In this document: positions 32,885 to 44,159 of the stretch, piece by piece
How positions within the stretch are numbered: the stretch's first letter is position 1
Layout of the letters: the number at the start of each line of letters is the position of its first letter
Assembly: GCA_039621445.1 (NCBI GenBank)
Contig: CP154957.1
Span: forward strand, 30,409,778 to 30,473,777
Reading direction: 5' to 3'
Source: Euglena gracilis
Taxonomy: Eukaryota; Euglenida; Euglenophyceae; Euglenales
DNA: 64,000 nucleotides
Made by a program: the position numbers and the translations under genes
Notes under the pieces: generated by a model
What the model was told of the DNA's origin: nothing
What the model saw: the letters and a program-made list of their open reading frames with translations, nothing else
The model's database searches: none

Positions 32885-35800
32885 ATGCAAAGCACAGGCC
32901 CCAACCATCAATTCAATTATGCCTTATTACAGGCATCATTGCAAGACATTCACCAAGAAAATGGGGATTGGAAGCTTTTATGTGAAAGTGCTTCCAGTTC
33001 CCACGCCGATGAGGCACAATTGATTCAATTGTCACAATTGCAACACTTGACAGTGGTCGGCGATGAGCCCTCCACATCATTGGCTTCAGAGGCTAATGCG
33101 GCCTCTTCCGCACTCACCTTGCCACAACGGGGGTATTCGCCTCTGTCTGCGGCAACGGTGTAGCTGCGCACACCGGAGAGACCCGTGGTGATTCCGCCAC
33201 TGGGCTTCTCTGGTGATGGTGGACTGGAAACCCCGTGTTTCTTTCAACCACCACCCGTTCTTCCACCGGCAAGCCCTTACCGAGCTTTGCCACCACCACC
33301 CGATCTTGGGTGCTATCCCGCACTGCCTTGGCAACCGGAGACTCGCCTAGTGGTGCCGGAATTCTCCGGTACGTCCCAACCCATGGATGGCTATGGAAAG
33401 GGCACTGGTGAGCACCTTACCGCTGAGGATGTGCAGGATATTGTTGCTCGGCTTCCAGGGGATCACCCCCTTGTGAGGCAGTTCAACCATGTGCAACAAT
33501 GCGTTGCAGATTGTGCAACCGCACCAAACAAAGTGCTCCAGTTTGATGAGGACAACCAAAAACATGTCTTCACCAAGCTGGAATTCTGCTGGAATTACTT
33601 GCAGGAAGTTGGCAAATATTGCCAGAGGAATTTCGAAAGTGCGGGTATTGGCCTTGCAAACTTTCAGGAAACCTTTGACAAAATGTGCCAACAACTCCCG
33701 CAAAACTTCCGGCAAATTAGTGAATGCAGGCATGAAGCGGAAACCCGGAATGACTCCAAGTTTCTGCACTTGCATGACTCACTACAACGGTTATCGGGAC
33801 AAATGGAGTCCTGTTTATCCGCGTTGTTGCATTTGCAACAACAGTTGCATGCACGAGATTCCTCGTCTGTAACATTCAGCAGTGGTGGATTTGTGTCTAT
33901 GGACCATTTCACCACATTGTCCGCAACTTTCCATGAATCGCAACACCGCATTATGCAGTTGCGCGATGAAACGGAAAAGTTTCGGCAATTCCAGTCACAA
34001 GCCAACGAGAATTTTGCTCCCCACACGTATGTGCGGCAGTTGGAGGAGCGACTTTCCCGTTTGGAGCAGAAATCCTGCTATTGTGACGCGAATCAGGTTG
34101 GATTATCCGATCTGAGCGCGAAAGTCGCGGAAATGGCACAACGGCAGGATTCCCTGCAGTTGCAGTTGCAGTCCGACATTGGCGGGATTAACTCGGCCAT
34201 TGCGGGTTTGCAACAAAGCTATTCTGCACTTTCCCACCGAGTTCCGGACATTAGCGGTATTCAGACTGCTATTGGGGAACTCGAGACCCGGTATGCATCG
34301 GTGTCTACCAAAGTAACGGAAATGCAGTCTCTACCTGCAGGTTCCAGTTCTCGGATTACCGAGAACCCTGATTTCAAGGCATTTTATGACAAAATGCTCA
34401 CTAACAATCAGGACACCTTGCAAGATATCTGCAACAGCCTATTACGGCTTGAGGAATCGGTGAATCGGAATGCCCGATCCACGCAAAGTGATATTACCAG
34501 GTTGGATGAGCCAATTTCCGCGTTGTTGGATAAGCCACAACCCGGAAATTTGCACGTGGGTACCACAACCGCGTTCTCGGATAACCCTACACCGGTTGCA
34601 CCCACCACCACACCAACCAAGGTGACATCACCTTTGCAGATTCTCTCAAATGCTGTAAAAGCATTAATGGGACAACTCCAATTATTGTATTAGTCTCACG
34701 GGAAACTTGTCCAAGACGTTACCGGAACTTCCGAAAGGCTTCCACACTTGGATGACTTTCCCGTTACCGCAAGCGTATTCGCGCTTTGGAGGATGAAGTT
34801 GACCGTATTTGCGGCCAACTCCAACTCGTTGAGCATTTGGAGAAAAGTGTGCATGACTTGTCTGTGGGTTTGGATAATGTGTCCAACCAACAGCGGGTTT
34901 CACACCGCAATTCGGCAGTATGCATTGCCGAAGATGCGCCAAATGTTCCAGAGTCGCGTTTTCATAACCCGGCTCTGGGTGCACATGCACCACCCGTGTC
35001 CCGAGTGTCACAATCCGCGATTCCGCGAATTGTGCCACCACTGGCCTTGCCCACAACCCAAAACCAGTTTTTGGATGAATTTCCCATTACGGGAACCGAA
35101 TTTTCGGAAAACACGGCGATTCCGCCAAGTCTCCATCAAGAAATCCATCATTCCATGCTTGTGTGTGGAATGAGCCAAACCCGTACACCGGGAGTGGGTC
35201 ACATGTTGCATGCGCGACACACCCCCACACCGGAGAGTCTCCCTATTACGGGTGAACAACAGGGTTTGCGACCGGATTTCTGGTACCAGGATTCACCTTC
35301 ACCAGAAATTTCGCGATTCCGACAAGAATCCGGAAAGGATACACTTGGTGCTCGAGCGTACCCGGTCCCGAATCCACGGAATACCACCGAGGGCCAACGG
35401 ATTTTTCAGAAAGACTTCAAGGGCACCATCGCAATCGCGAATAAGGTGAAACCCCAGTGGGATGGTGATCCAACCACATGGAGACAGTTTTTCCGGGACT
35501 GGGAGTACTACTGGGCATTTTAAGGGCCAACCCAGGACACAAACCCGGAGGTGATCAAGATGGAATTCATCGATTGCCTCCCAAGGGATGAAAAGGAGCG
35601 CGCGCGACAACTCGTGATTCGCTACCGCATTTCCTTTGATGACCTGGTGGAGCAATACGCTTCCACCAGTTCACGTTTGGTCGCTAGGATCACCCTGGAG
35701 ACCAAGTGGCGGCAATGCGCCCCACCCGATCGCAAGTGGAAGTCCATTGACCTTTGGTATGCCAAATGGTTGGGGCTTGCCGCTGAAGTGGATGAACTCA

Positions 35801-36447
35801 GTTAAAAGCAAATGCGCGAACAGTTTGACGCTGTTCTAATGCATTTCACGCCTAGCTTCATCAAGGATATCCACCGTGAGGAGTTGGCAGGTAATGCAAT
35901 GACTCTTGACCAACGCTGGAACTACGTTTCCAAGCAATTGAAGCTGTCACAGCTTCTTGGTCAGATTCAATCCGCGTATACCGCACACCCAACCCCTGGA
36001 TTACCGGCTGGTTCGGTAAACGCATTGCAAAAATCACCGGTTTCACCCACTTCACCCACCACGGGATCGAAAACGCGATACCCGCGTTCTTCGGACCAAG
36101 CCACGGATAAAGTGTGCTTTTTGTGTAACAAATCGGGACATATGTCTCGGGAATGTCCTAATCCTGAAGCGCGAAAGCGTATTCAGAGTCCGCGAGGCTC
36201 GACCTCATCACGAGGTTCGGGCTCCTCCGCGTATTCACGCCAATCGGGCAATTCACGGTCATCGGGTCCCCGTTCCGGCGGTATTAGCCCCCGGATCCCG
36301 TTCCGCGATGAGCGGAAACACGGTACCCCTCGGGGTAGGTCACCCGGTGCCCCTGCCAAGAAGCGTGATTCCTACCGCGAGACATCGCGATCGCGTTCGC
36401 GAAGCGGATCATCTTCTTCGCGATCCTCATCGGGAGAACCCCGATGA
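32885..36447 (+). pseudogene. gag: Chromovirus Gag (coiled-coil half plus capsid/zinc-knuckle half), interrupted
   Basis: The structural polyprotein that packages element RNA. The first ATG in the open frame is at 32885. The N-terminal half is a long Gln/Leu-rich coiled coil (34040-34500: RLEQKSCYC, KVAEMAQRQDSLQLQLQ and similar heptads). The second half holds a retrotransposon capsid-like segment (WDGDPTTWRQFFRDWEYYW at about 35457) and a CCHC zinc knuckle, CFLCNKSGHMSREC (36115-36156), followed by an Arg/Ser-rich tail. In-frame stops: TAG 33161, TAG 34691, TAA 35521, TAA 35803, plus a frameshift near 34757. Sense-like sequence continues through each break, so these are lesions. At nearly 1,200 codons it is much longer than usual chromovirus Gag. 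The end overlaps the next ORF by ATGA. Confidence 0.8.
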
Positions 36448-37817
36448 GCAGTCATGGTCGACGGGATACCCGGTCACCACGACGGTTTGACGGGAAATCG
36501 GGAAACCGATCCCCCCCTTACCAACAATCGCGACCCAAATCTCGGTGTTCGCTTTGCGGATCGAGTGATCACCACTCATCCAAATGTCCGCGTTCTCGTT
36601 CTCCCCGCCCTGGCCAACGTCATCGCGGTACGAATTGCGGTGACAAGGATCACTCCTCCAACCGCCATAAAGTCGGTTTCAAGATATCTTGTTTGGAGGA
36701 TGACACCCCGGCTTCGGGCAGGGAGGGGGATGAGACCACGGATACCGATTTCGACGAGGCCCGCATGGCGGTGCGCACGTTGAAAACCGTTTATACCTCT
36801 AAAAGGCCCATAGCCGGCTATTCGGCCGGTTCGGACCTGGAGTAGGGGAGCCCGAGGTCCGAGGGCACGGACCTCTAGGCTGATGAACAGATGGAGGTAG
36901 GACCTGATCAACCCTGCTCCCCCTGCCCATCTGCCTTTCTGGTCGGTACCCGGAAAATTTTCGGGTCCCCCACCCCCCACTCCAACTTTCTGCTCGGAAT
37001 GTTGTGCAAAGTAGGAAAGGGTTCATGGGAAAGCTGGCAAGAAAACGTATTTTCGCCAGACCCTTCACTTTGCTTACCCCCCATGGAACTTTTGGTCCAA
37101 GCGGAAATCAAAATCCAAAATTTTTGTGCAAAAGTCAAAATTCTCTTTGACCCTGGTTGTCGCATTGCACTACTTTTTTTGTTCGGGTTGATACCAACCC
37201 CCCTCTTGGTGAAAGCCAAGAAGCCGATCAAAATTACGACGGCTGACAACACCCCCATGTGCGGTGGTGACTTGGGATGCTTTTTGGACATTGTCCTACC
37301 CCTCATCCCCAAGCACCACTCACACCCCCCCCAACCGCAAAATTTTCCGGATACCTGGGGATATGAATCCGGAATCCATGGTTCTGACGTAATCCTGGGA
37401 TACTCCTTTTTACGTCAGCACCGGCTGGTAGTGGATTGCCACTCCCACGGTTTGCGCACATCACCGTTCTCTTCATTGCCCCCCAAACCTTCATCACCTG
37501 TGGCGTAAACCGCGATAGCCACCAAATTTTCCACACCGTTTTCGAAAACTTTTACCCCGTTACCAACCACACCAACCAACGTTTTCCACACCGGGTGTAC
37601 CGAGAACGTTCACCCCCTGCCCGTTGACACACCAACTTCTGTTGCCCATGAAGCAGGGCAAGCGAGTAGCGGTACCCCCCTCGTTCCACTGGGTTACAAG
37701 ACGAAATCCCAAAGGCCTGAAGTTATAACGGTGTCGAGTAGTTGCCCAGCTGCACTAATACCCCGTTTTCCACCAGATGTATCGCTTTCAGATACATCTG
37801 TACACCCCCGTATGTAA
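36444..37817 (+). pseudogene. pol: Second zinc knuckle, aspartic protease and linker (start of Pol)
   Basis: Starts at the ATG in the ATGA overlap with Gag, which fits stop-restart expression of Pol. The first part has a second CCHC knuckle, CSLCGSSDHHSSKC (36546-36587), in an Arg/Ser-rich context. The retropepsin-like part reads VKILFDPGCRIA (36.13x kb into the element; DPG at 37149-37157) and ends with DVILGYSFLRQHRLVVDC, the usual ILG motif. The catalytic triad is DPG in place of D(S/T)G, one base from either, which should inactivate it. In-frame stops: TAG 36843, TAG 36876, TAA 37506. The same frame stays open to 37817, so the Pro/Thr-rich linker continues and Pol then shifts frame near 37790. 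Confidence 0.75.
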
Positions 37818-39157
37818 CGCATTTAATTTTGGTCAACACCGTATTTTGGAGGAATGGTTCCCCAAAATCGCGGTTTTGGCTGATTCCTTCGATTTGTCGT
37901 TGGAAATTGATGCATTTTCATCTAAAGCGCATGCGCGCTTGTCGCGATATTGGTCGCGACATACCAACGCATTTCTAAAATTTTGGGGTGATACGGTGCT
38001 ATGGATGCACCCTCCCCCAAAACTTATCCCGGATGTGGTGGAGAAAATCCTCCGCGATGAAGCACGAGGAGCACTCCTCATACCCGTCAATCCGAATGCG
38101 GATTGGTTTCACCAACTATCCTATGCGTGTTTTCATTGGTGGGATTTACCCGCTGATGTACCACTATTTGATCATTTTTGTGGTATATTATTACCACCTG
38201 TTAAAGAAATTATTTTTCGTGTTTGTTTCTTTGACGCATTCGGAATATCCGATGTGCGTGTGCCAAGATACCTTGGTACCAATGGGGATGCCACACCCTC
38301 AACGCAGATTTCTGCGGTCATTGAGAGTGCGGACCAACACCCCAAGTCTGCTGACTATTGTTCGCGAATTACTCGCGAATTCCATGGTGTACCTGATAAT
38401 CCAGTTTACGCCTGCGACATCGACCCCGTGATTCGCGGTCCGTTCGGTGTTTGCAAAATCGAGCTCAAGGATGGCGCTAAACCCATGCACCGGAAATTTT
38501 TCCGTTGTTCGGGTGAACGCGAACAGGCTCTCAACGAGATGATTGAGAGGCTCATTCAGCGGAAGTGGATTATTCCTCCCAAGAGCGAGTGGACATCACA
38601 AGCTTTTGTGGTGCCCAAACCCGCTGACCAGTCTGGTCAGAAGAAGTGGAGACTGGTGCTGGATTACCCGTACCTGAACTCCCAAACGAAGGATGACCCC
38701 TTCCCGTTACCGCTGATCGAGGCTTTGATCACCAGACAATCGGATAACCGGTTGTGGTCAATCTTTGATCTGGAAGACGGTTTCCATCAGATGCATTTGC
38801 ATCCTGATTCGCAACCGTACACGGCATTCGTGACATCCAATGGTGTGTACCAATGGACGGTACTCTCCATGGGTGTTAAGAATGGCCCAGCCATGTTTCA
38901 ACACATGATCCAGTGGGTTTTGCGCGATTTACCGTTTGCTCTGGTGTACATCGATGATGTACTGGTGGGAACCCAACCGCCATCCGCGAAATCGGGCGAG
39001 GATATCCTCGACCCGCATTATCGCGATGTGCGCGCGGTATTATCCGCGTTCCAAAAGCATGTGCTTTTTGTGAAGGGTTCCAAAATGCACCTGTTTCGCA
39101 AAATTATTAAGTTTTGTGGACACATCCTGAGCAACGGGCAGCTAAAGCCGCATGCAG
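37777..39157 (+). pseudogene. pol: Chromovirus Pol: extra RNase-H-like module and reverse transcriptase
   Basis: Residues about 30-130 match the DIRS-type post-RNase-H domain: EIDAFSSKAHARLSRYWSR, LWMHPPPKLIPDVVEKI, ARGALLIPVNPNADWFHQL. This position, N-terminal to RT in a Ty3/gypsy Pol, is unusual. The RT follows: MIERLIQRKWIIPPKSEW, KKWRLVLDYPYLN, IFDLEDGFHQMHL, VLSMGVKNGPAMFQHMI and the catalytic box VYIDDVLVG (YIDD at 38947-38958). RT copies the element RNA into cDNA in the cytoplasmic particle. Near 39157 a one-base loss shifts the frame; the protein-like sequence continues in the next frame into RNase H. Confidence 0.85.
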
Positions 39158-39848
39158 TAAGATGGAGGCCATTAAGAAATGGACTCCTGAGGTCATTGAG
39201 ACCTTAACGCATTTAAAAGGATTTTTGTGATTAGCCCAATATTACGCGATTTACATGAAAGGTTTCGCGAAAATCGCGGTACCCCTAACCCGTCAACTCA
39301 AACATCGCACACCCGATAACGCAAAAGTCATTTGGGATGACCAAATGCGCGAGGCCTTGAATAAAATCAAGGACTTGCTACTCGAGAACGTGGTTCTCGA
39401 TATCGCGGATCCATATAAACCGTATGTCCTGGAGGTCGACAGCAGCGATTACGCTGTTGGCGGAGTTCTTAGCCAGCATAATGCGGCGAATGAACTCCGA
39501 CCTGTGGCTTTCTTCAGCAGGAAGCTACAGGGCGACAACGGGAAAGGACAGGTTAAATGGAGCCTTCGCGAAAAGGAGACATATGCCATTGTGCTAATTC
39601 TCCAGAAATTCCGCAGCTGGATAGCCAGCAGCCTGGTCCAGATACTGGTGTTGACGGATCATGAGAGCCTTCAACACTGGTATACCGAGGACCTGAACAA
39701 GGCCATGTCATCAGTTGGCAGAAGATGCAGATGGCATGGGTTCTTGAGCCAGTTTAACCTGGTGGTAGTTTATACCCCAGGTCACACGCAAAAAGTTGCG
39801 GATCCTCTCAGCCGAGCCCCCTGGTATTATCCTGGGAACCCCGGATGA
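39158..39848 (+). pseudogene. pol: Chromovirus Pol: RT connection and RNase H
   Basis: After the frameshift: KMEAIKKWTPEVIETLTHL, then a TGA at 39228-39230 where Gly is expected, then LAQYYAIYMKGFAKIAVPLT, the usual post-RT region. RNase H follows with YVLEVDSSDYAVGGVLSQ (first Asp), WSLREKETYAIVLILQKF (Glu), ILVLTDHESLQHW (Asp) and VYTPGHTQKVADPLSR (final Asp). It removes the RNA strand of the hybrid during cDNA synthesis. The frame ends at TGA 39846, but the neighbouring frame carries on as DEGDATFHGS, so a further frameshift lies near 39838. Confidence 0.85.
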
Positions 39849-40538
39849 GGGTGATGCGACTTTTCATGGCAGCCATGAGGCTGACCAGTTCGCTCGTCGA
39901 TCCGACGCTGCGGACAACATGCTCGATTCACTACCCGTTTCCCGGGTATATCGCAGCATCGCCATTTCACCATTGCGTGGAAGGCGCCGCGTGGACGCAC
40001 TGCCGGACCCCGTCGCATTACGCGTACGGAAACTCCTACCCCCCTATTTTTCCACGAATGGGATTATTCGCGTGACCCTATATATAGTACCATTGTGAAT
40101 AGACTTCGTAATGGTGAATTCATAGATAATTACTCTCTATCACCATTGCGGCTTATTTTCCGGAATGATTCTGGTTATAAATATTGTATACCCCAAGACC
40201 TGGTTGATGATGTGGTTTTGAGCTATCACAACCATGGTCACCCTGGGGCCCCCAAACTTCTTTCACTAGTGGGTCGCAGATATTGCACAAACCTGAGTAA
40301 AAAAGATTTCTATTCGCGCTGTTTGCAAATTTCGCAACGGTGCCAAATTTGTCAGGCTGTGAAACCGCGCAGAGGTACCCCCCCTGGTACGATGGACTTT
40401 TTCCCCGTACCACCTGACATTTTTACGTACCTCTGCATGGATTTTCTCGAACTTCAACCTTGCAAAGGATCAGATGACAAAATTTACGATTACGTTTTTG
40501 TTGTCGTCTGTCGGCTGAGTGGGTACATAGTAGCCATT
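39849..40538 (+). pseudogene. pol: Chromovirus Pol: linker and integrase N-terminal part
   Basis: A linker in one frame (to about 40070) and then, after another frameshift, the zinc-binding domain: SYHNHGHPGAPKLLSLV with the His pair and CLQISQRCQICQAVKP with CxxC. The catalytic core begins with FTYLCMDFLELQP (first Asp of the DDE triad) and YVFVVVCRLSGYIVAI. The frame is cut exactly after the Ile codon at 40536-40538, where the nested LTR element starts. The core resumes at 49604 in phase. Confidence 0.85.
40535..40538 (+). repeat. Target-site duplication CATT, left
   Basis: CATT directly before the TG end of the nested element. The same four bases follow its other end at 49600-49603. With one copy removed together with the element, the integrase frame is restored (VAI into PCRKAG). 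Confidence 0.85.
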
Positions 40539-41157
40539 TGTTGGGGGTCGGGGACCCCGCTCGCCCGGGGGGGCTGCTTTCGCTTTCGCTGGGGCTGCAA
40601 CCACTTTTTTCTGGCCCTGGTGGGCTCAGGCCAGGGCCTTTGTGAAATTGTGCCCCATTTTCGAACATGTCAACAGGCGGTAAAGGGGGTGAGGTGTGCC
40701 CCCCCGACCCGGGGTCTCCAGTTGCCCCGCGTAGGATCTTTTTTTCCTTCCATTGTTGGTTTTTTCCCATTTTCCAAGTTTGAACTTTCAGGCTGAAAAA
40801 TCGAAAGAGGCAAAAACCAACCCACCTACTTAGGTGAGCAAAACAGCAGCACAAGACAAACCTGACTTGGAGGGTTGGGAGCACCTGGGTTCAGGAACTG
40901 ATGTTTGGGGGGAAACAATGTTGGTAAGCAATGCCTTGGTTTCTTTGGATAATTGAATTGATTCTTTTGATTCTTCAATTCTCAATTGACTTTTCTGCTT
41001 CTGTGATTCTCAAATCGAATTCTCAAATTCTTCCTGCAATTTGCTGGGGTTCCAATTCCACTCGCGTGGCGGTTGACTGGCTTTGGTGGTTCCTACCGGG
41101 GGTTTTTTGGGAATTTTCTGAGAAATTTTTGGCTGCCGACGCCAGCGGCAGCCGAAA
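40539..41157 (-). repeat. Nested element LTR, left (3' end in element sense)
   Basis: 619 bases. It differs from the middle LTR at a handful of sites, for example in the segments at 40802, 40831 and 41121. On the minus strand it begins TTTCGGCTGCC, where the right LTR begins TGTCGGCTACC. Confidence 0.9.
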
Positions 41158-41168
41158 CCCCCTCCCTT
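41158..41168 (-). promoter_or_regulatory. Polypurine tract of left unit
   Basis: AAGGGAGGGGG on the minus strand, abutting the LTR. It is the likely primer for plus-strand DNA synthesis. The same tract occurs at 44547-44557. Confidence 0.75.
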
Positions 41169-43115
41169 GCGACGTTAGTCGGACCCGTTTTTCTGCCCCC
41201 CCCCCCGTGCAAAAACGGGGAGAGAAAATTCTGTTTTTGTAATTTTTTTTGTGCCGGGCGAAATCCTGTGGTTTTTTTTTTAAACGGGTCCTGTCGCTTT
41301 TTTTTTTTTTGAAAATCGGTGTTACGAGTCTGCCCCCCCCCCCAGCCATAATATCGGGCACCTTGGAGGACTCTGAAAAATCAGGTCTTCGGGGGTCCAG
41401 CCCCCACCCCTTTCCTCCGACAGCATGGGGAACGGGTCTTCGAACACAAAATCTGAAAAAAAATCTGAACGAAATGAACTCTGGGCACTGTAGGCTCTGT
41501 GAGGTGATTAAGCTTCTCTCCCCAGCACTTCAGTAAAATAATGTGCTCACCATTCTGCAACTCCACAACAATCCACAATTGTGATCATGACAATCGTAAT
41601 CATGTGATTCATCATGTGATTGCTTGGGTCCCATTGATGTCATTGAAGTCTGTTCTCCAACTCGACTTGAAATGTTAATTATAGTCGATTGTTTGCAAAC
41701 TCTTGCACTTTTTGAATTCAATAAACTCAATCAAATTCCTTGATGACTTGCCTGCTTTAGATCTCAATGTAATTCAATGTCAATGTAATCATCATTGTCC
41801 CAGTCAACAAACTTGAACTTGTAAATCAACCTTGAAATTCTCAAATTCTTTTGCATTGATTCTCTTCGGTGATTGCTCGCTTGATTGCTTGCAAAACCTG
41901 CATGACAAAGGAACACACACACGCACAAATTCACCACTGGCAACACAGAAGGCAGATTTCTGAATTTTCTCACTGAACCGAACCTGAAAATGCCACTGAA
42001 CTCTGAACCAAAACGGCACATAAAAATCTGATCTTGATCCATCAAATGGGTCACACGAAAACTGTAAAAGCAAGTCTCAAATTGCAAAAATTGTCCTCAC
42101 AAGTTTTGCATTGTGAGGCGTCCCCCACTTCTGAGTTTTTCTCCCTCAAGCAAACTCCACAGCCGAAAAAATGCAGAAAGTGCAACCCACAGATCAACAG
42201 ATTTTTCACTGAAAAACTGGACCAAATGATGATGGGCCCGTAAATGAATTTTCCTCAGGGGTGTCTTTTCCTCCTGGGGTTAATCCACCTTGGTTCCCAA
42301 GACTGAAAAACTGAAATCTGTGTCCTGAGCCCTTAGATGGGTGGCCACAGGGGTGTTTATTCCAGGCCTGGGTCTAGCCCCACCCTTGGAACCCCTCTTT
42401 GCGCGCTTTCCCAAAAACTTTTTGGCTCGAGTGGAATATCAGAGGTCTCCCCCCTGCCTCAGGATTTGGCAAAAACCCAGATAAAACCTCCACAGGTCTG
42501 TTGGGTTTGCCACACTCGAAAACCAGAATGAAACTGGACTGAAAAATCCCAAAAAACTGTGCCGATTCTCCAACATATGTCCCTGTACGGGGGTAAAGTT
42601 TCTCTCTGGAAAAACTGTCCCGTGACAAAAGGGACCAGAAAAAATACAAACCAAAATTCCACCTGAAATGACTGATTTGTCCCCGTCTGGGATGGTGACA
42701 CATGTCCACACCGTGCCCCACCCCAAATGACATTCGGGACAAGAACCGAAAACTGAAAACTCTGAAACTGAAAATGAAAGATGATTGATCTGGCTGCCTG
42801 AACACTAGGAGAAATTCCCAAGCATCGTGGCTGGGCGTCTCCATTCAAGTGGAAAGCAACTGGGGAAAAAACATGCACCCCAGAAACCAGATTCAAAAAT
42901 GTTTGACTTGGCAGTTTTTCCATAAGCCAAACTCTGTGAACTGAAAATCCAGATTTAAATTCTGGCTGATTGCGCATCTGCCTCCAACACCAGATCACCA
43001 TGAAAAACGTATCACAAAACAATCACAAAGCCACAAGCAAACCACAAAAACATACTGATCACTGTTAAGTGTTGTGCGGTGCCAGTCAGTGGTTAGACCT
43101 GTGCTGAAAGAAAAT
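41169..43115 (-). other. Left internal region of nested element, 3' part
   Basis: Non-coding or weakly coding. It is nearly identical to 44558-44877 plus 46540-48168 in the right unit. The join at 41486-41490 (CACTG) marks the place where 1.66 kb present in the right unit is missing. A minus-strand frame at 42459-43022 (187 codons) is open in both copies, but I see no motif and do not call it. Confidence 0.6.
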
Positions 43116-44159
43116 TCACCACCACCACTGATACGGTGGAAACCACCCCCAGCTGTTCCATTGATTTAAATGCCAGTCCCAACCCCACCAATCTTGAAAC
43201 CAACTTGGTCTCAAAAACTGAAAGTCGTTCCAACTGCTTTTGGCTGGCCTCCAGATTTTTTTTGTCTGTCTGAATTTTCTTGGCTGTGCGGCAAAATCTG
43301 AGGAAGATTTCTCAGAAGACACTGATGACGGCTGCAAAGTTGTGACATGTCCAGAATTCAGGTTCACAGACACAAAATTGTCTGGACTTGGACCAGGCTG
43401 TAACTTTTCGGTGATTTGCAGTTCCAACATTTTAATTTGCTCAGTCAACCTTCTGATTTCCATTTCTGCCTTTCCCAATGAATCTGTCACTTCTTTCAGC
43501 TGTTTCGTCAGAGCCTCGCCCTCAACATTCAGGGACTGAATCTTGTTAATAACCCACTTTGAGTTTCGAGTCAAAAAATCTGTTTCTGTGTCCTTTCCCT
43601 CTGAGTGGCTGGGCTCACGTGAAAAAGCCTGCCAAAATTTTTCAATGTGATTTATTCTGCATTCCAAACTTTTCAGTGTGCATTGCACTGGATCGTCAGG
43701 AGTACCCACAATTAAAGCCCACAGAACACCAACCTTGAACAAACCCTGCAGAACTTCCACTGGAAGACTTTGCAATTGAGATTTGTCATCGACTGATTCC
43801 AAAAATTCTTCACTGACGGAGTCAGTGAAGCAACCTCCGCGTGCCATGTTGGGGGTTTCTGATTTGCCATCAACAGAATCAAAAAGCTCTTCACTGACAG
43901 AGTCAGTGAAGCCACCTCTGCGTACCATGTTGGGGGTCGGGGACCCCGCTCGCCCGGGGGGGCTGCTTTCGCTTTCGCTGGGGCTGCAACCACTTTTTTC
44001 TGGCCCTGGTGGGCTCAGGCCAGGGCCTTTGTGAAATTGTGCCCCATTTTCGAACATGTCAACAGGCGGTAAAGGGGGTGAGGTGTGCCCCCCCGACCCG
44101 GGGTCTCCAGTTGCCCCGCGTAGGATCTTTTTTTCTTTCCATTGTTGGTTTTTTCCCAT
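43116..44159 (-). CDS. Nested element 347-residue coiled-coil protein, left copy
   Basis: Starts inside the LTR (76 codons of LTR sequence) and runs into the internal region. A Pro/Gly/Ser-rich start is followed by a 27-residue tandem duplication (GGFTDSVSEELFDSVDGKSE and GGCFTDSVSEEFLESVDDKS). A coiled coil comes next (ALTKQLKEVTDSLGKAEMEI, RRLTEQIKMLELQITEKLQ), then a very Trp-rich tail (WFQDWWGWDWHLNQWNSWGW). It is probably a Gag-like packaging protein, inferred only from its position after the PBS region and the coiled coil; no zinc knuckle is seen. It appears to differ from the right copy at one residue (Glu versus Arg in INHI(E/R)KF). Confidence 0.65.
   Translation of the reverse strand: MGKNQQWKEKKILRGATGDPGSGGHTSPPLPPVDMFENGAQFHKGPGLSPPGPEKSGCSPSESESSPPGRAGSPTPNMVRRGGFTDSVSEELFDSVDGKSETPNMARGGCFTDSVSEEFLESVDDKSQLQSLPVEVLQGLFKVGVLWALIVGTPDDPVQCTLKSLECRINHIEKFWQAFSREPSHSEGKDTETDFLTRNSKWVINKIQSLNVEGEALTKQLKEVTDSLGKAEMEIRRLTEQIKMLELQITEKLQPGPSPDNFVSVNLNSGHVTTLQPSSVSSEKSSSDFAAQPRKFRQTKKIWRPAKSSWNDFQFLRPSWFQDWWGWDWHLNQWNSWGWFPPYQWWW
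43910..43927 (-). promoter_or_regulatory. Primer-binding site, left unit
   Basis: On the minus strand TGGTACGCAGAGGTGG follows the LTR end with no gap. It resembles the initiator-Met complement TGGTAGCAGAGG with an extra C. An 81-bp duplication brings a second version, TGGCACGCGGAGG, with LTR-end sequence before it at 43829-43853. Confidence 0.65.

Noticed and set aside
33347-34139. Minus-strand ORFs opposite Gag
   Set aside because: Gag is clear on the plus strand through the coiled coil and, further on, the zinc knuckle. The antisense frames have no motif.
42459-43022. A 187-codon minus-strand ORF in both nested units
   Set aside because: It is open in both nearly identical copies simply because they are duplicates. 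There is no motif, and the composition is unlike the 347-residue protein.
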